64,000 nucleotides of DNA from Ariolimax columbianus (GCA_036924085.1 JAVGWX010000001.1:3514200-3578199); one strand, 5' to 3'. Shown: positions 32,601-44,317, counted from the stretch's first letter. The notes: generated by a model not told the origin, from the sequence alone. Numbers and translations are program-made.

Positions 32601-32895
32601 CTTTGTGTAAAATGTGACAACGTCCTTTGTGTAAAATGTGACAACGTCCTTTGTGCAACATGTGACAACGCCGTTTGTGTAACACGTGAGTGTCCGTTGT
32701 ACAGCATGCGACAAAGCCCTTTGTGTAACATGTGACAACGCTCTTTGTGTTCTGACAACCCCATTTAGGTAACATCTGACAAAGTTCTTCATGTAATACT
32801 TAACAAAGACCTTCATATATCATGTGACAATACCCTTTGCGTAACATGTGTCAGACCTCTTTTTATAACATGCGACAAAACCCTTTGTGAATTCT
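32601..32895. repeat. 24-bp minisatellite decaying rightwards
   Basis: The unit CTTTGTGTAAAATGTGACAA plus CGTC recurs at 24 bp (32601 and 32625). It abuts the 20-bp array directly and becomes progressively more diverged to the right. Confidence 0.85.
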
Positions 32896-33640
32896 TGCAG
32901 TGGTAGTTCTGTCAAAATTCGTTTTACGTTTTGAGATTACTATACGTATGCATAAAACTCTTTTGCTGTCTTTTACAACATGTCTGGGTAGTTGACATGG
33001 CAGATGCTTTGCTCCCACGGATCTATAGGGGGCAGTGTGATTATATTATGGCGCAATAATCTGAAGACCGTTGCAAAATGTTTGTGTTTGCTGTGAAATG
33101 GGGCAGAGAAGGTAGTGCTCAGGGATTGTGATACTGGTATGATGATTATGAACCATCAGAAGATGATCGGATCTTATACCAAAAAGCCTTACAGCTCTAG
33201 ACCACAGCGGACGCTCAGTTATATTAAGGAACATTGTCCATTCAGATTTAATGTACAAGCAGGTCTCAATTCTCGAGAAATTATGAAATGCACTTATCCC
33301 TTAGCAGAGCTAAAGATCTCCAGTGTGAGGGAGCTAACATCATAAAAAACCATGCATAATTTATTTGTAAACTTTCACTATGTATACAATGAAATAAATA
33401 AATCATTTCTATATCAATAAAAACCTTACTGCCCCCCGTTGAGCATCGGTTTTTAATCAATTCTTACAAAGCCATCACATGTTGTCATATCTATCTATAT
33501 TTATATGGAAAGGGGTTTAAGTTTATACAGGATGTGAAAACCAGCCCCATGCCCGTTCCCCCTTAGTCGCCCTCTTATGGCATGCCTGACAGATTAGAAG
33601 CGTACTTTTCTTTGCTCCCCCTTTCAAGTACCGATAACTT
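32896..33640. other. unassigned sequence
   Basis: AATAAATAAAT and AATAAA motifs at about 33390-33420 could be polyadenylation signals, but no gene was recognised upstream. Confidence 0.35.
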
Positions 33641-33644
33641 TCGA

Positions 33645-34225
33645 TCCCCGGTAACAATCGGCTCCCGGTAACACTCGGCCCCCGGTAACAGTCTGCCCCC
33701 GGTAACACTCTGCCCCCGGTAACACTCGGCCCCCGGTAACACTCGGCCCACGGTAACACTCGGCCCCCGATAACACTCGGCCCCCGGTAACACTCGGCCC
33801 CCGGTAAGAGTCGGCCCCCGGTAACACTCGGCCTCCGGTAACAGTCTGCCCCCGGTAACACTCGGCCCCCGGTAACACTCTGCACCCGGTAACACTCGGC
33901 CCCCGGTAACACTCGGCCCCCGGTAAAAGTCTTCCCCCGGTAACACTCGGCACCCGGTAACACTCGGCACCCGATAACACTCGGCACCCGGTAACACTCG
34001 GCACCCGGTAACACTCTGCTCCCGGTAACACTCGGCACCCGGTAACACCCGGCACCCGGTAACACTCTGCTCCCGGTAACACTCGGCACCCGGTAACACC
34101 CGGCACCCGGTAACACTCGGCACCCGGTAACACTCGGCACCCGGTAACACTCTGCTCCCGGTAACACTCGGCACCCGGTAACACCCGGCACCCGGTAACA
34201 CTCGGCACCTGGTAACACGGTCCCC
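33645..34225. repeat. 17-bp minisatellite, about 34 copies, two subtype blocks
   Basis: The unit CGGTAACACTCGGCCCC recurs every 17 bp (33667 and 33684). Left of about 33930 most units carry GGCCCC, and right of it most carry GGCACC. All three minus-strand phases are open, giving 201-244 codon frames with a 17-residue period (VTGCRVLPGAECYR-like). Confidence 0.95.
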
Positions 34226-34329
34226 TCAAAAACGATAATTCTCCTATAATGTTTCATTATTTGAATATACTGATCACAATGTCGTAGTTTCAGTACGTGA
34301 TTAGCCTTTCATGTGTTAACAAATGGGGA

Positions 34330-34560
34330 AAGGCTATGTTTCTTGGTTTTCTCGCCAGGTCTGGGTCTGGATCCTAAACCCCTATTACGTGAGGTCCTGC
34401 AGTATGGGAAGGGAGACACAACTAGTTGTCAAAGTCAGGTGAAACATGCTAACCAACACTCTATCTCATGTCCTGATGCTCTAAGAAACAGACTGAATTA
34501 CAGCGGCAGACAATGAGATGGGGATCAACTCTGCGAGACATGTATTGGTGAGACTACGAA
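34330..34560 (+). mobile_element. dispersed element DR1, copy without the array
   Basis: TATGGGAAGGGAGACACAA, then GTCAGGTGAAACATGCT, AACCAACACTCTATCTCATG and CAGACTG match 530-575 and 1712-1785 in order. Here the 38-bp segment is present once, so it is the pre-expansion form of the locus at 0.5-1.8 kb. Confidence 0.6.
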
Positions 34561-35220
34561 TAAATCTCACATTGCACTATAGTCAGGAGGAACCAGGTTC
34601 ATGTTATTCAGTCCGTCTTGGAATGTGTGAAGAGCCACTTTAAGCCGCTACCGACGAAACGTTGTCAAAACTTAGGATCTCACGGGAAGTAACTCCAAAC
34701 AGACAACAAAAACAGACGACAACAACAAACAACAACAACAACAACTTGTACGGGACGTTTTAATCCCTCAAAAGTTGATGTGACCTCGCTCCGTTTGATC
34801 TTAGCATGTTGTTTGTCAAAGACTTAACGTGACCGAATCTACTGTGTTGAATAGTCCGGAACGATAGCCTTGCCTTGGTAGGATGGGTTTCTTTGTTGAG
34901 GATACACGATCATGTGCACCGCGTTGGCTGCTTATCTTTGTTGTCCCTTCTTTGATTCTGTAAGGCGCACATTCAGCACTAATTGGGTTCTTGAATTATT
35001 CTGGTATGTGACGATTCGCGTGAAGTGAACCATTCGGCCGCAATTGTATCTGGTCCCTAACAGGAAGTCTGTATCTGAGAGTTTATAGTGTGGTTTTTTT
35101 TAAAATAATTGCTAACCGACAGCAGAACCTTCTTTAGTGCCACATTCTTGTGAAATTACAGGTGTCCTTTTCTGTTCAACTTGGGTACGACCCAACTGTT
35201 ATATTATACTCTTACATGAT
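34561..35220. other. unassigned sequence with (AAC)n
   Basis: An (AAC)n microsatellite lies at about 34705-34745. No gene was recognised. Confidence 0.4.
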
Positions 35221-35225
35221 CCACA

Positions 35226-35342
35226 CAATGTATGTGTGTGCTTGTGTGTGTATGTGTGTGTGTGTATGTGTGCTTGTGTGTGTGTGTGTGTGCGCACGCG
35301 CACGCTTGTGTGTGTGTGTGTGTGGGCGTGTGTGTGGCTGTA
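35226..35342. repeat. (TG)n microsatellite
   Basis: TGTGTG with CGCGCACGC interruptions. Confidence 0.9.
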
Positions 35343-35680
35343 GCACTTTATTTTGCCTAAAGAAATAGCTATCCCCATGCTCAACTCTCCCCAGGTGTGT
35401 GTAGACAGTGCGTTATCTAACGACAAAATGTCAGATTTGGAGTAGACGTAAGTGAACGAGGATAGAAATCAAGTGTGTACATCCAGCAAGCTACTGGGGA
35501 AAACAAGCTTTATACATGTTGTACTTTCCTTAAAGAGGATTGAAACCTATCGATCTGCCTGGACACCATTAAGTATACCGTGACACAGAGACAAGTAGGA
35601 AAATAAACCACATACGCATTATTCGTTATCTGGGATTGAGGAATCAGTGCTTGTCAAATACTCGTCCTTGCGGTGGTCCT
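35343..35680. other. unassigned sequence
   Basis: Nothing recognised. Confidence 0.35.
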
Positions 35681-36275
35681 GCTACATTATCTACGTCATC
35701 GGTCTCTAGTCTGCTGTTCGCTACATTATCTACGTCATCGGTCTCTAGTCTGCTGTTCGCTACATTATCTACGTCATCGGTCTCTAGTCTGCTGTTCGCT
35801 ACATTATCTACGCCATCAGTCTCTAGTCTGCTGTTCGCTACATTATCTACGTCATCAGTCTCTAGTCTGCTGTTCGCTACATTATCTACGTCATCAGTCT
35901 CTAGTCTGATGTTCGCTACATTATCTACGTCATCAGTCTCTAGTCTGCTGTTCGCTACATTATCTACGTCATCGATCTCTAGTCTGCTGTTCGCTACATT
36001 ATCTACGTCATCAGTCTCTAGTCTGCTGTTCGCTACATAATCTACGTCATCGGTCTCTAGTCTGCTGTTCGCTACATTATCTACATCATCAGTCTCTAGT
36101 CTGCTGTTCGCTACATTATCTACGTCATCGGTCTCTAGTCTGCTGTTCACTACATTATCTACGTCATCGGTCTCTAGTCTGCTGTTCGCTACATTATCTA
36201 CGTCATCCGTCTCTAGTCTTTTGTTCGCTACATTATCTACGCCATTGGTCTCCGGTTTACGTCCACTATATTATC
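35681..36275. repeat. 39-bp (13-codon) minisatellite, about 15 copies
   Basis: Unit starts at 35701 and 35740 are 39 bp apart. On the minus strand each unit encodes NSRLETDDVDNVA, open from about 36260 to the stop at 35644 (ATG at 36150, 168 codons, C-terminus GPPQGRVFDKH). The plus strand also reads a 13-residue unit (LSTSSVSSLLFAT). Most substitutions are A/G or C/T and keep both frames open. No promoter or conserved domain was seen, so it is probably not a gene. Confidence 0.93.
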
Positions 36276-37271
36276 TGCGTCACATTTGTTATTAAGTCAC
36301 ATTTGTGATGGATCAGTTGCTGATATTATCTGAAATAGTTTCTCTTTTTTTATCTTCTTTTTTTCATTGTTAAACTTCCTCACTGATACACGTCAATTGA
36401 TATCATCATTATTCATTCACTTTCTATACTTTCATTTTTCTTCCTTGCACGTTTCCTTGCGCGATTTTTCGTGTGTTGTATATTACACTATCTCATTTTT
36501 AGTAAGGTTAGGCCAAACTTAACCATTTATGGTGTCAGCTTTCTCAACTATAGACGTCACATCCATGCCTATGGGGAGATCCCTGAACTGCTGGAGTTAG
36601 TCACAACCCGTCCAGATAACGAAGACTCATTGTCTGAGGCTATTTCTTTGTTTTAAACATTCTACCCAATGTGTGTGTGTGTTTGTGGTGTTTGTGTGTA
36701 TTCGTGTGTGTTTGTGTGTATTCAGTTTGCCCTGGCCGTTATTCTAACTCAGAACATTCTCACACTCATCCACATGATCATGCCCACACACTTCAAATAA
36801 TATAGCACACATCAGATGGCATATTTATTACATAATATTCATATAATAAAAATGAGTAACGGAATTACAAACACAAACAATACATATCATCTTAACTAAT
36901 TATTCCTATGTTATATATAAGTTAATATAAATATTAGATAAAGCGGAAAGTTTAAGCATAAGCTATAGATGGAATTCCCAACTATCTAAACCCAGTTCTA
37001 TTGCCTTGCAATTACATCACACACACCTCGCCTTAACTGCGTCCTCAACACACCTTATCAAATACTCTTCCTCACTCAAATCCCCTCAGGCGGGCGATCT
37101 GGACATACCTCGTTCACATTGTGTTCTGCTTACAACACAACGTTCAGATTATCACTTAATACAAAACTCACACACCTACTTGAGCGATCCTGTTCTATCA
37201 CTAACATTCGTGCAACAGTCTATCAATCGCTTCTCTATCTAAGTCGGTGAGCTAAACATACTATCTAAATT

Positions 37272-37273
<2 letters not shown>
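36276..37273. other. unassigned AT-rich sequence
   Basis: A short TG-rich patch lies at 36670-36725. The rest is unassigned. Confidence 0.35.

Positions 37274-37311
<38 letters not shown>
37274..37311. repeat. (TC)n microsatellite
   Basis: Uninterrupted TC dinucleotides for about 38 bp. Confidence 0.97.
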
Positions 37312-37313
<2 letters not shown>

Positions 37314-37690
37314 CTCATCTCTCTATCCCTCCTCTTCATCCAGCCTCCTGAGCTAAACTTTGTCTCGAGTTATATACACTCCCGCAAAGTCAGAGCTTGA
37401 CCAATAGATCTCAGGGGATGGCTATATTCAGTCTTATTGGAACGAAACACTTTGCACACCTGTCACTCATTCTCTCGCAGCAAGCCCCGCTGCCAATCCG
37501 TCTGTCGATCATTCTCTCCCTGCTCAAATCGGAAGGCCAGTGGTCAGCTCCTACCTGTCCACATTCCTTGCCCCAACTCTGTTCTCCTTTGTTGAGACGG
37601 TGAGTGACCTTGACACGCATTCAGGTACATTTGTTATCAGCAACCACATCACCCCTGTCCTAAACTCGCTGCTCCGGCGGGAACTGTTAC
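37312..37690. other. unassigned sequence
   Basis: Nothing recognised. Confidence 0.35.
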
Positions 37691-37980
37691 AATGTGTGTT
37701 TGTGGTGTGTGTGTGTGTATTCGTGTGTGTTTGTGTGTATTTGTTTGTATTCGTTTGTGTTTTTGTGTATTCGTGTGTGTTTGTGGTATTTGTGTGTATT
37801 CGTGTGTGTTTGTTGTGTTTGTGTGTATTCGTGTGTATTCGTGTGTGTTTGTGTGTATTCATGTGTGTTTGTGGTATTTGTGTGTATTCTTGTGTGTTTG
37901 TGGTGTTTGTGTATTAGTGTGTGTTTGTGTGTATTCGTGTGTGTTTGTGGTGTCTGCGTGTATTCGTGTGTGTTTGTAAT
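37691..37980. repeat. TGTGTGTATTCG-type simple repeat
   Basis: Irregular array of GTGTGTATTCGTGTGTGTTT units. A small relative lies at 36670-36725. Confidence 0.9.
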
Positions 37981-39290
37981 GTAGTGGCAAGATTGCCCAG
38001 TGTAACAGTTGATGTGTTAGGGATCAGAGGAGTTGAGGCTAGCAACTTATTCTCGGAGAGCCGAAATTGACTGGGAATGTATATTGATATTTTAACTCAG
38101 ATAGAGCCAGGTCAAGCTAGGATCACGCACATCGTGCGGGCATTGGCAAAGTGGAGTTTCGATTAGTAACACGAGTAAGGCAGATAAATGTTTACTGTGA
38201 GCTGGAGATTGTTGCCAAAAATAGTGAGCGTTCTAGACCAACCCATTTCCTGTATTAACTAGTGTCACAGAAAAGGTAGTAGAGGTAGGAAACGACACAT
38301 AATTTACCGACAAAATTGGCACTGCCAGATTGACAGGGATGGCAAGAAAGACAGCTAAGAAAATCGGTTTAAATGGGAGGAACTTGTCAGATTGACAGGT
38401 GGCACAGGTATAAACGTGAGTCGAATGACTCTCTGGACAATGAGGTAGGGACAGAGGTACCCCGTGATCAGCGGCCATGTAGTTTGGGAGGTGCCTAAAG
38501 GGACCAATAAAACCCTAGCCAGAAAGATTTTGTGCAAAGCTGGTTTAGAAGACCTTGCCCACTATGCTTCATTGGTCATTGCATTTGTGCCTATTGGGCT
38601 ATTAATGACCTTTCTGTGATTAGCAAGACGAATAAGAAATCTGGTCTCGTCGTGTGAGAAGGTTTGGTTGTACGATAAAGAGTCTGATAAACCAAAGGTC
38701 TGTGTTGAAAAGGTGTCTCACGAACCGTGGAATACCATCCAAATGTTTGTGGGGAAAAGGTTCTGGCGAACCGTGGAATATCATCCAAATATTTGTGTGG
38801 AAAAGGTTCTGGCGAACCATGAGATATAATCCCAACATCTCGTTTTGAAAAGGGGGTGCACTATAAGGCCCCTCGCGGAGCACACCAACACGCTTGTTAA
38901 GAAGCATTTATTACACTGCGCCGAGCCGTCGGTCGCCAGAGATCGACTTTTTCGCAGACTGCCGACGCGTACTATGTGACCACAAAGTAGATAGTTAATC
39001 AGTGTAGAACAAGATTTGTATAGATTAAGTCTAAGTGAAATTTGTACCTAATAGTATAAGCATATGTTAGACATCAGAACCGGATTATTAGATTCAGAGT
39101 TCCAGCAAACTAAAGCTTTTAAACTCTCAGTAAGAGCAATGTAAGTATAATTAAGTCACTTAGTTTTGTTCATAATGTTGTAAACTAATAGGCGCATAAT
39201 AAATGAATAATCTTGTGTTTTATATGAAACAAGTTTTCAGCGCTTTCCTACGTCCTTACTGTGTGTCAAGAGTAACAGAAGGTGAAAAGG
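37981..39290 (+). mobile_element. possible solo LTR or similar dispersed repeat (family DR3)
   Basis: Blocks recur at 62920-63480 in order: TAACACGAGTAAG, ATTGACAGGYGG, GGTACCYCGTGA, AGCGGCCATGTAG/AGGCAGCCATGTTG and GTGAGAAGGTT. Within this copy a TATA-like CTATAAGG (about 38860) and an AATAAA (about 39199) are spaced as in an LTR. The proposed ends (TGTAGTGG or TGTAACAG on the left, GAGTAACA on the right) lack a convincing 4-6 bp duplication. LTR identity is inference; the dispersed repeat itself is better supported. Confidence 0.4.
38710..38855. repeat. 51-bp tandem triplication
   Basis: GAACCGTGGAATACCATCCA followed by AATGTTTGTG and GAAAAGGTTCTGGC recurs about three times. Confidence 0.85.
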
Positions 39291-39591
39291 GGAAACAAAC
39301 CACTATACCTCACAAAGTATGAAGACATGGGAGATAAGAAGTAAGTGAGATCTGTGACATGATAGTGAGAATCGGTGGATATTCACAGTATGCAAAGGCA
39401 ACCTGTCACACCAGGAAAAGTTGGGGGGGGGGGGGGGGGGGGCCTCGATAAATGGAGAAATGCACCAAGCGAACATACGTACGATGCTCATGATGACGTC
39501 ACTTCTGATGTAAATAGCACATACCAACCGTTAAGTTTGCAAAATTGTATTATCCTCCGACTAATAGTTACCTCAGCAGACCGTTGAAAAC
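39291..39591. other. unassigned sequence with G20 tract
   Basis: An uninterrupted run of about 20 G lies at 39423-39442. No gene was recognised. Confidence 0.45.
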
Positions 39592-39924
39592 ATGGTGGGT
39601 GTGATATGGAATTCGTCCAGAGTTGATCAGCGAGCGGTGATTCGGTTTCTAACAGCTGAAGGATGTCAACCAGTTGACATTCATCCTAGAATGCAGACGG
39701 TGTATGGTGACAAAAGTGTGTCGAAGACAACAGTGAAGGACTGGACAACGATGTTTAAAGAAGGACGTAAGTTAACAAAAGATCTTCCGAGACCAGGTCA
39801 GGCGCATATTGTTGCGTCAGAAGATGCCTTCGCCAAAATTGATGCAGCAATTCGGGTGGACCGTCGCCGTAGCTTACGTTCGCTAGCAGAGGAATTCGCT
39901 AGAGACAGTTCAAATGGTGGTTAG
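39592..39924 (+). CDS. mariner/SETMAR-like N-terminal DNA-binding fragment
   Basis: A 110-codon frame with ATG in a fair context (AAAACATGG). DQRAVIRFLTAEGCQPVDIH is a first helix-turn-helix, SKTTVKDWTTMFKEGRK is a second, the GRP-like linker is LPRPGQAH, and SLRSLAEEFA begins the following helix. This is the N-terminal bipartite DNA-binding region of mariner/SETMAR-type transposases, and related stand-alone frames are known in animals. The catalytic domain is absent: after EEFA the sequence becomes RDSSNGG and a stop. It is probably a truncated transposon copy; a first exon or a domesticated DNA-binding protein is possible. It is a different subfamily from the 19.5-kb copy. Confidence 0.72.
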   Translation: MVGVIWNSSRVDQRAVIRFLTAEGCQPVDIHPRMQTVYGDKSVSKTTVKDWTTMFKEGRKLTKDLPRPGQAHIVASEDAFAKIDAAIRVDRRRSLRSLAEEFARDSSNGG

Positions 39925-40270
39925 CAAGAAACTGAAGTATCGGTACCCATTGTGAACACCTTCCTTGTTTTTTGGTTGATAGGGGGAATAATTAATGTAA
40001 GGGGGATACGTTAGCAATACGATACGGTAATATACATTGGATTGCACAACTTTCACACGCGCCTTCAGGGTGAGGCCCTTCCATTGCACTTTGGTTGGGC
40101 TGGCTTCTAAGAACGCACAAACTTAGCATAGGTGCATACAGACGTACACATGCATCCAGGAACTGATTTATGCGTCTTAATATCGCCCAATTGACGGGGT
40201 GGAATATGCGCGCGTCCGCCAAAAGAAACTAGTGAGGCAAACACGTAAAATACAAAAAATAAGATCTGTT
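39925..40270. other. unassigned sequence
   Basis: No catalytic mariner remnant was recognised here, and nothing else. Confidence 0.4.
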
Positions 40271-40535
40271 ACACATGTGTTTTTGTGTCTTTGTCTCTGT
40301 GTGTTTGTAGTGTGCGATTGTGTGTATGTGTTCGTCTTTTTGTGTATGGCTGAACGTGTGTGTCTTTGTGTTTATGTGTGGGTCTTTGTTGAATTTTTTA
40401 TGTATGTATCTTTGTGTGTATGTCTGTGCGCGTGTGTCTATCTCTGTGTGTTTATGTATAGTGGTGTGCATGTGTGTGTGTGTGATACTAAGTTTCCAGT
40501 TTGAAACTGACTAGTTTTGTCCTAACACATTTGAG

Positions 40536-40575
<40 letters not shown>

Positions 40576-41265
40576 ACACCTTCAGCATACACACCCACAC
40601 GCGCGCACAAACACACACGCATACACACACATAAAACACACATAAAATACCCTCAACATGCAGACAACACACATAAAACACACATAAAATACCCTCAACA
40701 TGCACACAACACACATACATCCATACAACACACGCACATACTTTGCACGTCCACACACCACACACCCACTGAACACACATGTACACAACACACACCTACA
40801 CAACACATTCACACCCACACACCTACACAACACACACGTCCACACAACACACACCTACATAACACAACACACACGTCCACACAACACACACCTTCACAAC
40901 ACAACACACACGTCCACACAACACACACATACACAACACAACACACACGTCCACACAACACACACCTACACAACACATTCACACCCACACACCTACACAA
41001 CACACACGTCCACACAACACACACCTACACAACACATTCACACCCACACACCTACACAACACACACGCCCACACAACACACACCTACACAACACACACAC
41101 CCACACAACACACACACCTACACAACTCGCACACCTACACAGCACACACACCTACACACCACACATACCCACAGAACAAACACATCCACACACCACATAT
41201 CCACATAACATACACACCCACACACCTACACAACACGCACCCACACAACACATACTTATGTGTAC
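40271..41265. repeat. TG-rich then CA-rich simple sequence and ACACACCTACACA array
   Basis: A TGTGTGTCTTTG-like patch (40271-40490) is followed by (CA)n at 40539-40570 and an array of CCACACAACACACACCTACA plus ACACATTCACACCCACACAC units up to 41265. Opposite strand asymmetry on either side of about 40500 makes the two halves near-complementary in composition. Confidence 0.9.
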
Positions 41266-42265
41266 GGTCGGGTATCTGACATTGACCTTCTCCTAACGCA
41301 CTTACGCACGACCTAAAGATAACTACTATCCTTGGCTGAACTGTGCCACACACAAAATTCTAAGGGTCAGACCGCTATAGCAAGGTCTCACCGCTCAAGG
41401 CTTGCAGATCGTGTGTCTGGCGTTCATGTAATGAGATATGCAGTGTGGGTATGTCGCAAATCGTGCCAGGTATTGTTGAAGATGGTGTGATGCAGTCTAG
41501 TCTCTGCATCGCCTGAACTCCTTGATAAAACAAGCCACTAGCAACCTTGAATCCTGCCATGTTACCGGGTGTATAAATGTTTGTGGGCGGAGGAGTGTGT
41601 GGGGGGGGGGGGGGGGTTTGAGGGTTCGGGGGGGGGGGGGGAGTCCCACAAGCTATCCACGATTGGTGAGGTGGGTAAACTCAAATTTTGGAGAGACGTA
41701 CAATATTTAGGACTTTTCATGGTGAAGACAATTTCAGGCACAGACTTTTAAAGGGTGGTCAGGAATGATGTGTCACCAACTAGCTTCAGTGACGACACAC
41801 CTACACATATCCCATCATTCAGGAGTACTTCAAGTGAAAACCGGAAGTGTGTGTCTCTTCACGATTTATTCAGAAAAGCTTGCACACAACTACGTCATTG
41901 TGTTCCTACCTATTCTCCATCCTGTTCGGTACGTCCACAGCGCCTGCAGGGTGCAAAGATTCCTATAGTCTCAGGGGAACAATGTATTGGTCGGCCCTCA
42001 CACACCTCTCTACTCAGCGATGCGAGCACCATATGTGATAGCAGTGCACCAGGCTGAGCGGTTGGGAGCAGGCAAAGACATCCAGTGAAACCTCCCCCCC
42101 CCCCCCCCCCCCCTCTTCCCTCCCAACTTCCGGCAAGCGCTGTCCTGAACTCACTGTACAACAGTTGTTTAGGAAGGCGCTCATCTGACATGCGAACAAT
42201 ATATCCTTTCCATCTTATCTGGGCTCTGCTGCAGTGTTTGGATGCCAGAGAGTCTCGCTCTCATG
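41266..42265. other. unassigned sequence with G and C tracts
   Basis: G16 lies at about 41601-41616 and G14 at about 41628-41641, separated by TTTGAGGGTTC. C20 lies at about 42094-42113. No gene was recognised between them. Confidence 0.5.
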
Positions 42266-42812
42266 AGGACCACAGAGTTGGGCATTCTACCGTGCCAAGC
42301 GATCCTGAGGTCTACAGAGTTGGGCACTCTACCGTGCCAAGCGATCCTGAGGACTACCGAGTTGAGCACTTTACCGTGCCAAGCGATCCTGAGGACCACA
42401 GAGTTGGGCACTCTACCGTGCCAAGCGATCCTGAGGACTACAGAGTTGAGCACTCTACCGTGCCAAGCGATCCTGAGGAGAGTTGGGAACTCTACCGTAC
42501 CAAGCGATCCTGAGGACCACATAGTTGGGCACTCTACCGTGCCAAGCGATCCTGAGGACCACAGAGTTGGGAACTCTACCGTGTCAAGCGATCCTGAGGA
42601 CTACAGAGTTGGGCACTCTACCGTCCCAAGCGATCCTGAGGACCACAGAGTTGGGAACTCTACCGTGCCAAGCGATCCTGAGGACTACAGAGTTGAGCAC
42701 TCTACCGTGCCAAGCAATCCTGAGGACCACAGAGTTGGGAACTCTACCGTGCCAAGCAATCCTGAGGACCACAGAGTTGGGCACTCTACCGTCCCAAGCG
42801 ATATTAAGTAGC
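42266..42812. repeat. 42-bp (14-codon) minisatellite, about 13 copies
   Basis: Unit starts at 42301 and 42343 are 42 bp apart. The plus strand encodes VGHSTVPSDPEDHR per unit. One unit near 42475 is shortened, which switches phase between two long frames. Variants alternate GGACCACAGAG/GGACTACAGAG and GGGCAC/GGGAAC. Confidence 0.93.
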
Positions 42813-42914
42813 CTGCGAAGACAGCTTACGTGGACATGATTACGTTTTCTGATATGTATGCTATAGACTTCCAAGCACGTTTTAATGACGCAGTCCACAG
42901 CAAAGAGAAGATCT

Positions 42915-43250
42915 TCTTCTTCTTCTTCTTCATCGTACGCAGTCAGACAGCAACCATTATTTTTTCGAAAAAAGCAGCCCTCATCCTGAGGCTGTCGACA
43001 CGGCCATAGAGCTTGTCTAGTGTTGCCACTGGTGATGGCCACATCATCTCTCTCTGATCCTCGTATGTCGGGCAGTTTTGCAGCAAATGCTCAGCGGTCA
43101 TTTTCCCGGTACCACACGGGCATTCGTCAGTGCCACCTATCTTCAATTTGTTGAATAGGTGGTACCTCAGTCTATTGTGGCCAGTGCGAAGTCTGAAGAC
43201 CACGACCTGCTCTCTTCTGTTTAACTGGTAATAGGCATCGTTTTTTGTGT
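42915..43250 (-). mobile_element. LINE-A copy 3, 336-bp 5'-truncated with TSD
   Basis: On the minus strand it encodes TKNDAYYQLNRREQVVVFRL, continuing RTGHNRLRYHLFNKL, CPCGTGKMTAEHLLQNCP and DSLRMRAAFFEK, with the stop at 42943-42945 and a (GAA)n tail (TTC run 42911-42930). The frame is unbroken. A 12-bp duplication AAGAGAAGATCT is at 42903-42914 and 43251-43262. It is very close in sequence to 12664-13010. Confidence 0.93.
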
Positions 43251-43262
43251 AAGAGAAGATCT

Positions 43263-43590
43263 AAAATCGCTGCTTCTGTGACCTTTGTCTGGGACCTTTG
43301 TATGGGACCTTTGTCTGGGACCTTAGGCGCCTCGAAGTGAACAGCTGCACATCTGTCCTGTATCTGAAGGTGACGCCAGTGTCACAGTCACGTGTAGCAG
43401 CAACAATCATGACAGAAAATGTCATGCTAGAAGCCAGCACAAAGCCCTATTAAAAATGTGGAATGCCACAGAGTTCACGCTCATGCAGTACGCGGGCCGA
43501 CATGTCATCATCAAACTGGCATACAAGTGCCATGTATTTTTCGGTGCAGCTAAATTTCGTCAAGATTTGTCAGAGTCCGTCCCTGTTGAG
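43263..43590. other. unassigned, with 13-bp repeats
   Basis: ACCTTTGTCTGGG-type units recur four times at 43280-43325. The rest is unassigned. Confidence 0.45.
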
Positions 43591-43770
43591 AGTGTCAAGA
43601 CCTATGTCAGGTCAACAAAAGTCGTGTACAGATCACCATATTGAGGGTGTAAAGGCCTTTGTCAGGTCAACAAAAGTCGTGTACAGACCACGCTGTTTAG
43701 GGTGTCAAGGCCTTTGTCAGGCTAAAGAAAAGTCGTGTACAGATCACGATGGTTTTCCTTATATTTCTCT
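43591..43770. repeat. about 53-bp tandem triplication
   Basis: GTGTCAAGRCCTWTGTCAGG and AAAAGTCGTGTACAGATCAC recur three times. Confidence 0.85.
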
Positions 43771-44034
43771 TGGATTTGATGAGCTGACAAAATTATGTCA
43801 ACCGCCCCGGGCCAGCTCGCAATAACCATAGAATCTCTGACAACAGCTTCAGCTCGAGATGAGTTGTTAAGCGATTGAGCAAGACGAGCTAGAATGTTTT
43901 CATCGACCGACAGGAAGGCGATTCCCCTGTGGTTATCACAAGATGGTTGGTTGCTTGGTTGGTTATTGATCCAGCGGCTTATGGGCTCCTGCCCTTTGGC
44001 CCAAATTCATATAGTGGTATCTGCAAGTGTTTGT

Positions 44035-44215
44035 AAGCTGTTGTTTAGTTCCGTACAAAGTGTTCCATTTGTCTGGCCTCGGAGGAAGAAGCTGTTGTTT
44101 AGTTCCGTACAAAGTGTTCCATTTGTCTGGCCTCGGAGGAAGAAGCTGTTCTTTAGTTCCGTACAAACTGTTCCATTTGTCTGGCATAGGAGGAAGAAGC
44201 TCTTTCCTAACACTG
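44035..44215. repeat. 54-bp (18-codon) triplication inside LINE-C
   Basis: AAGCTGTTGTTTAGTTCCGT recurs at 54-bp spacing three times. The LINE frame is maintained. Confidence 0.9.
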
Positions 44216-44317
44216 GCAAGCGCAGGATATTCCAAAAGATAATGTTCATCATTTCATGGGGATGTGTACACAGCCGACACTCATGTTCTGGTTGGATTCT
44301 ATTCAAGTGGCTGTTAA

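Noticed and set aside
33523..34257. 244-codon VTGCRVLPGAECYR repeat protein
   Set aside because: 17-bp array; three overlapping minus-strand phases give near-identical proteins.
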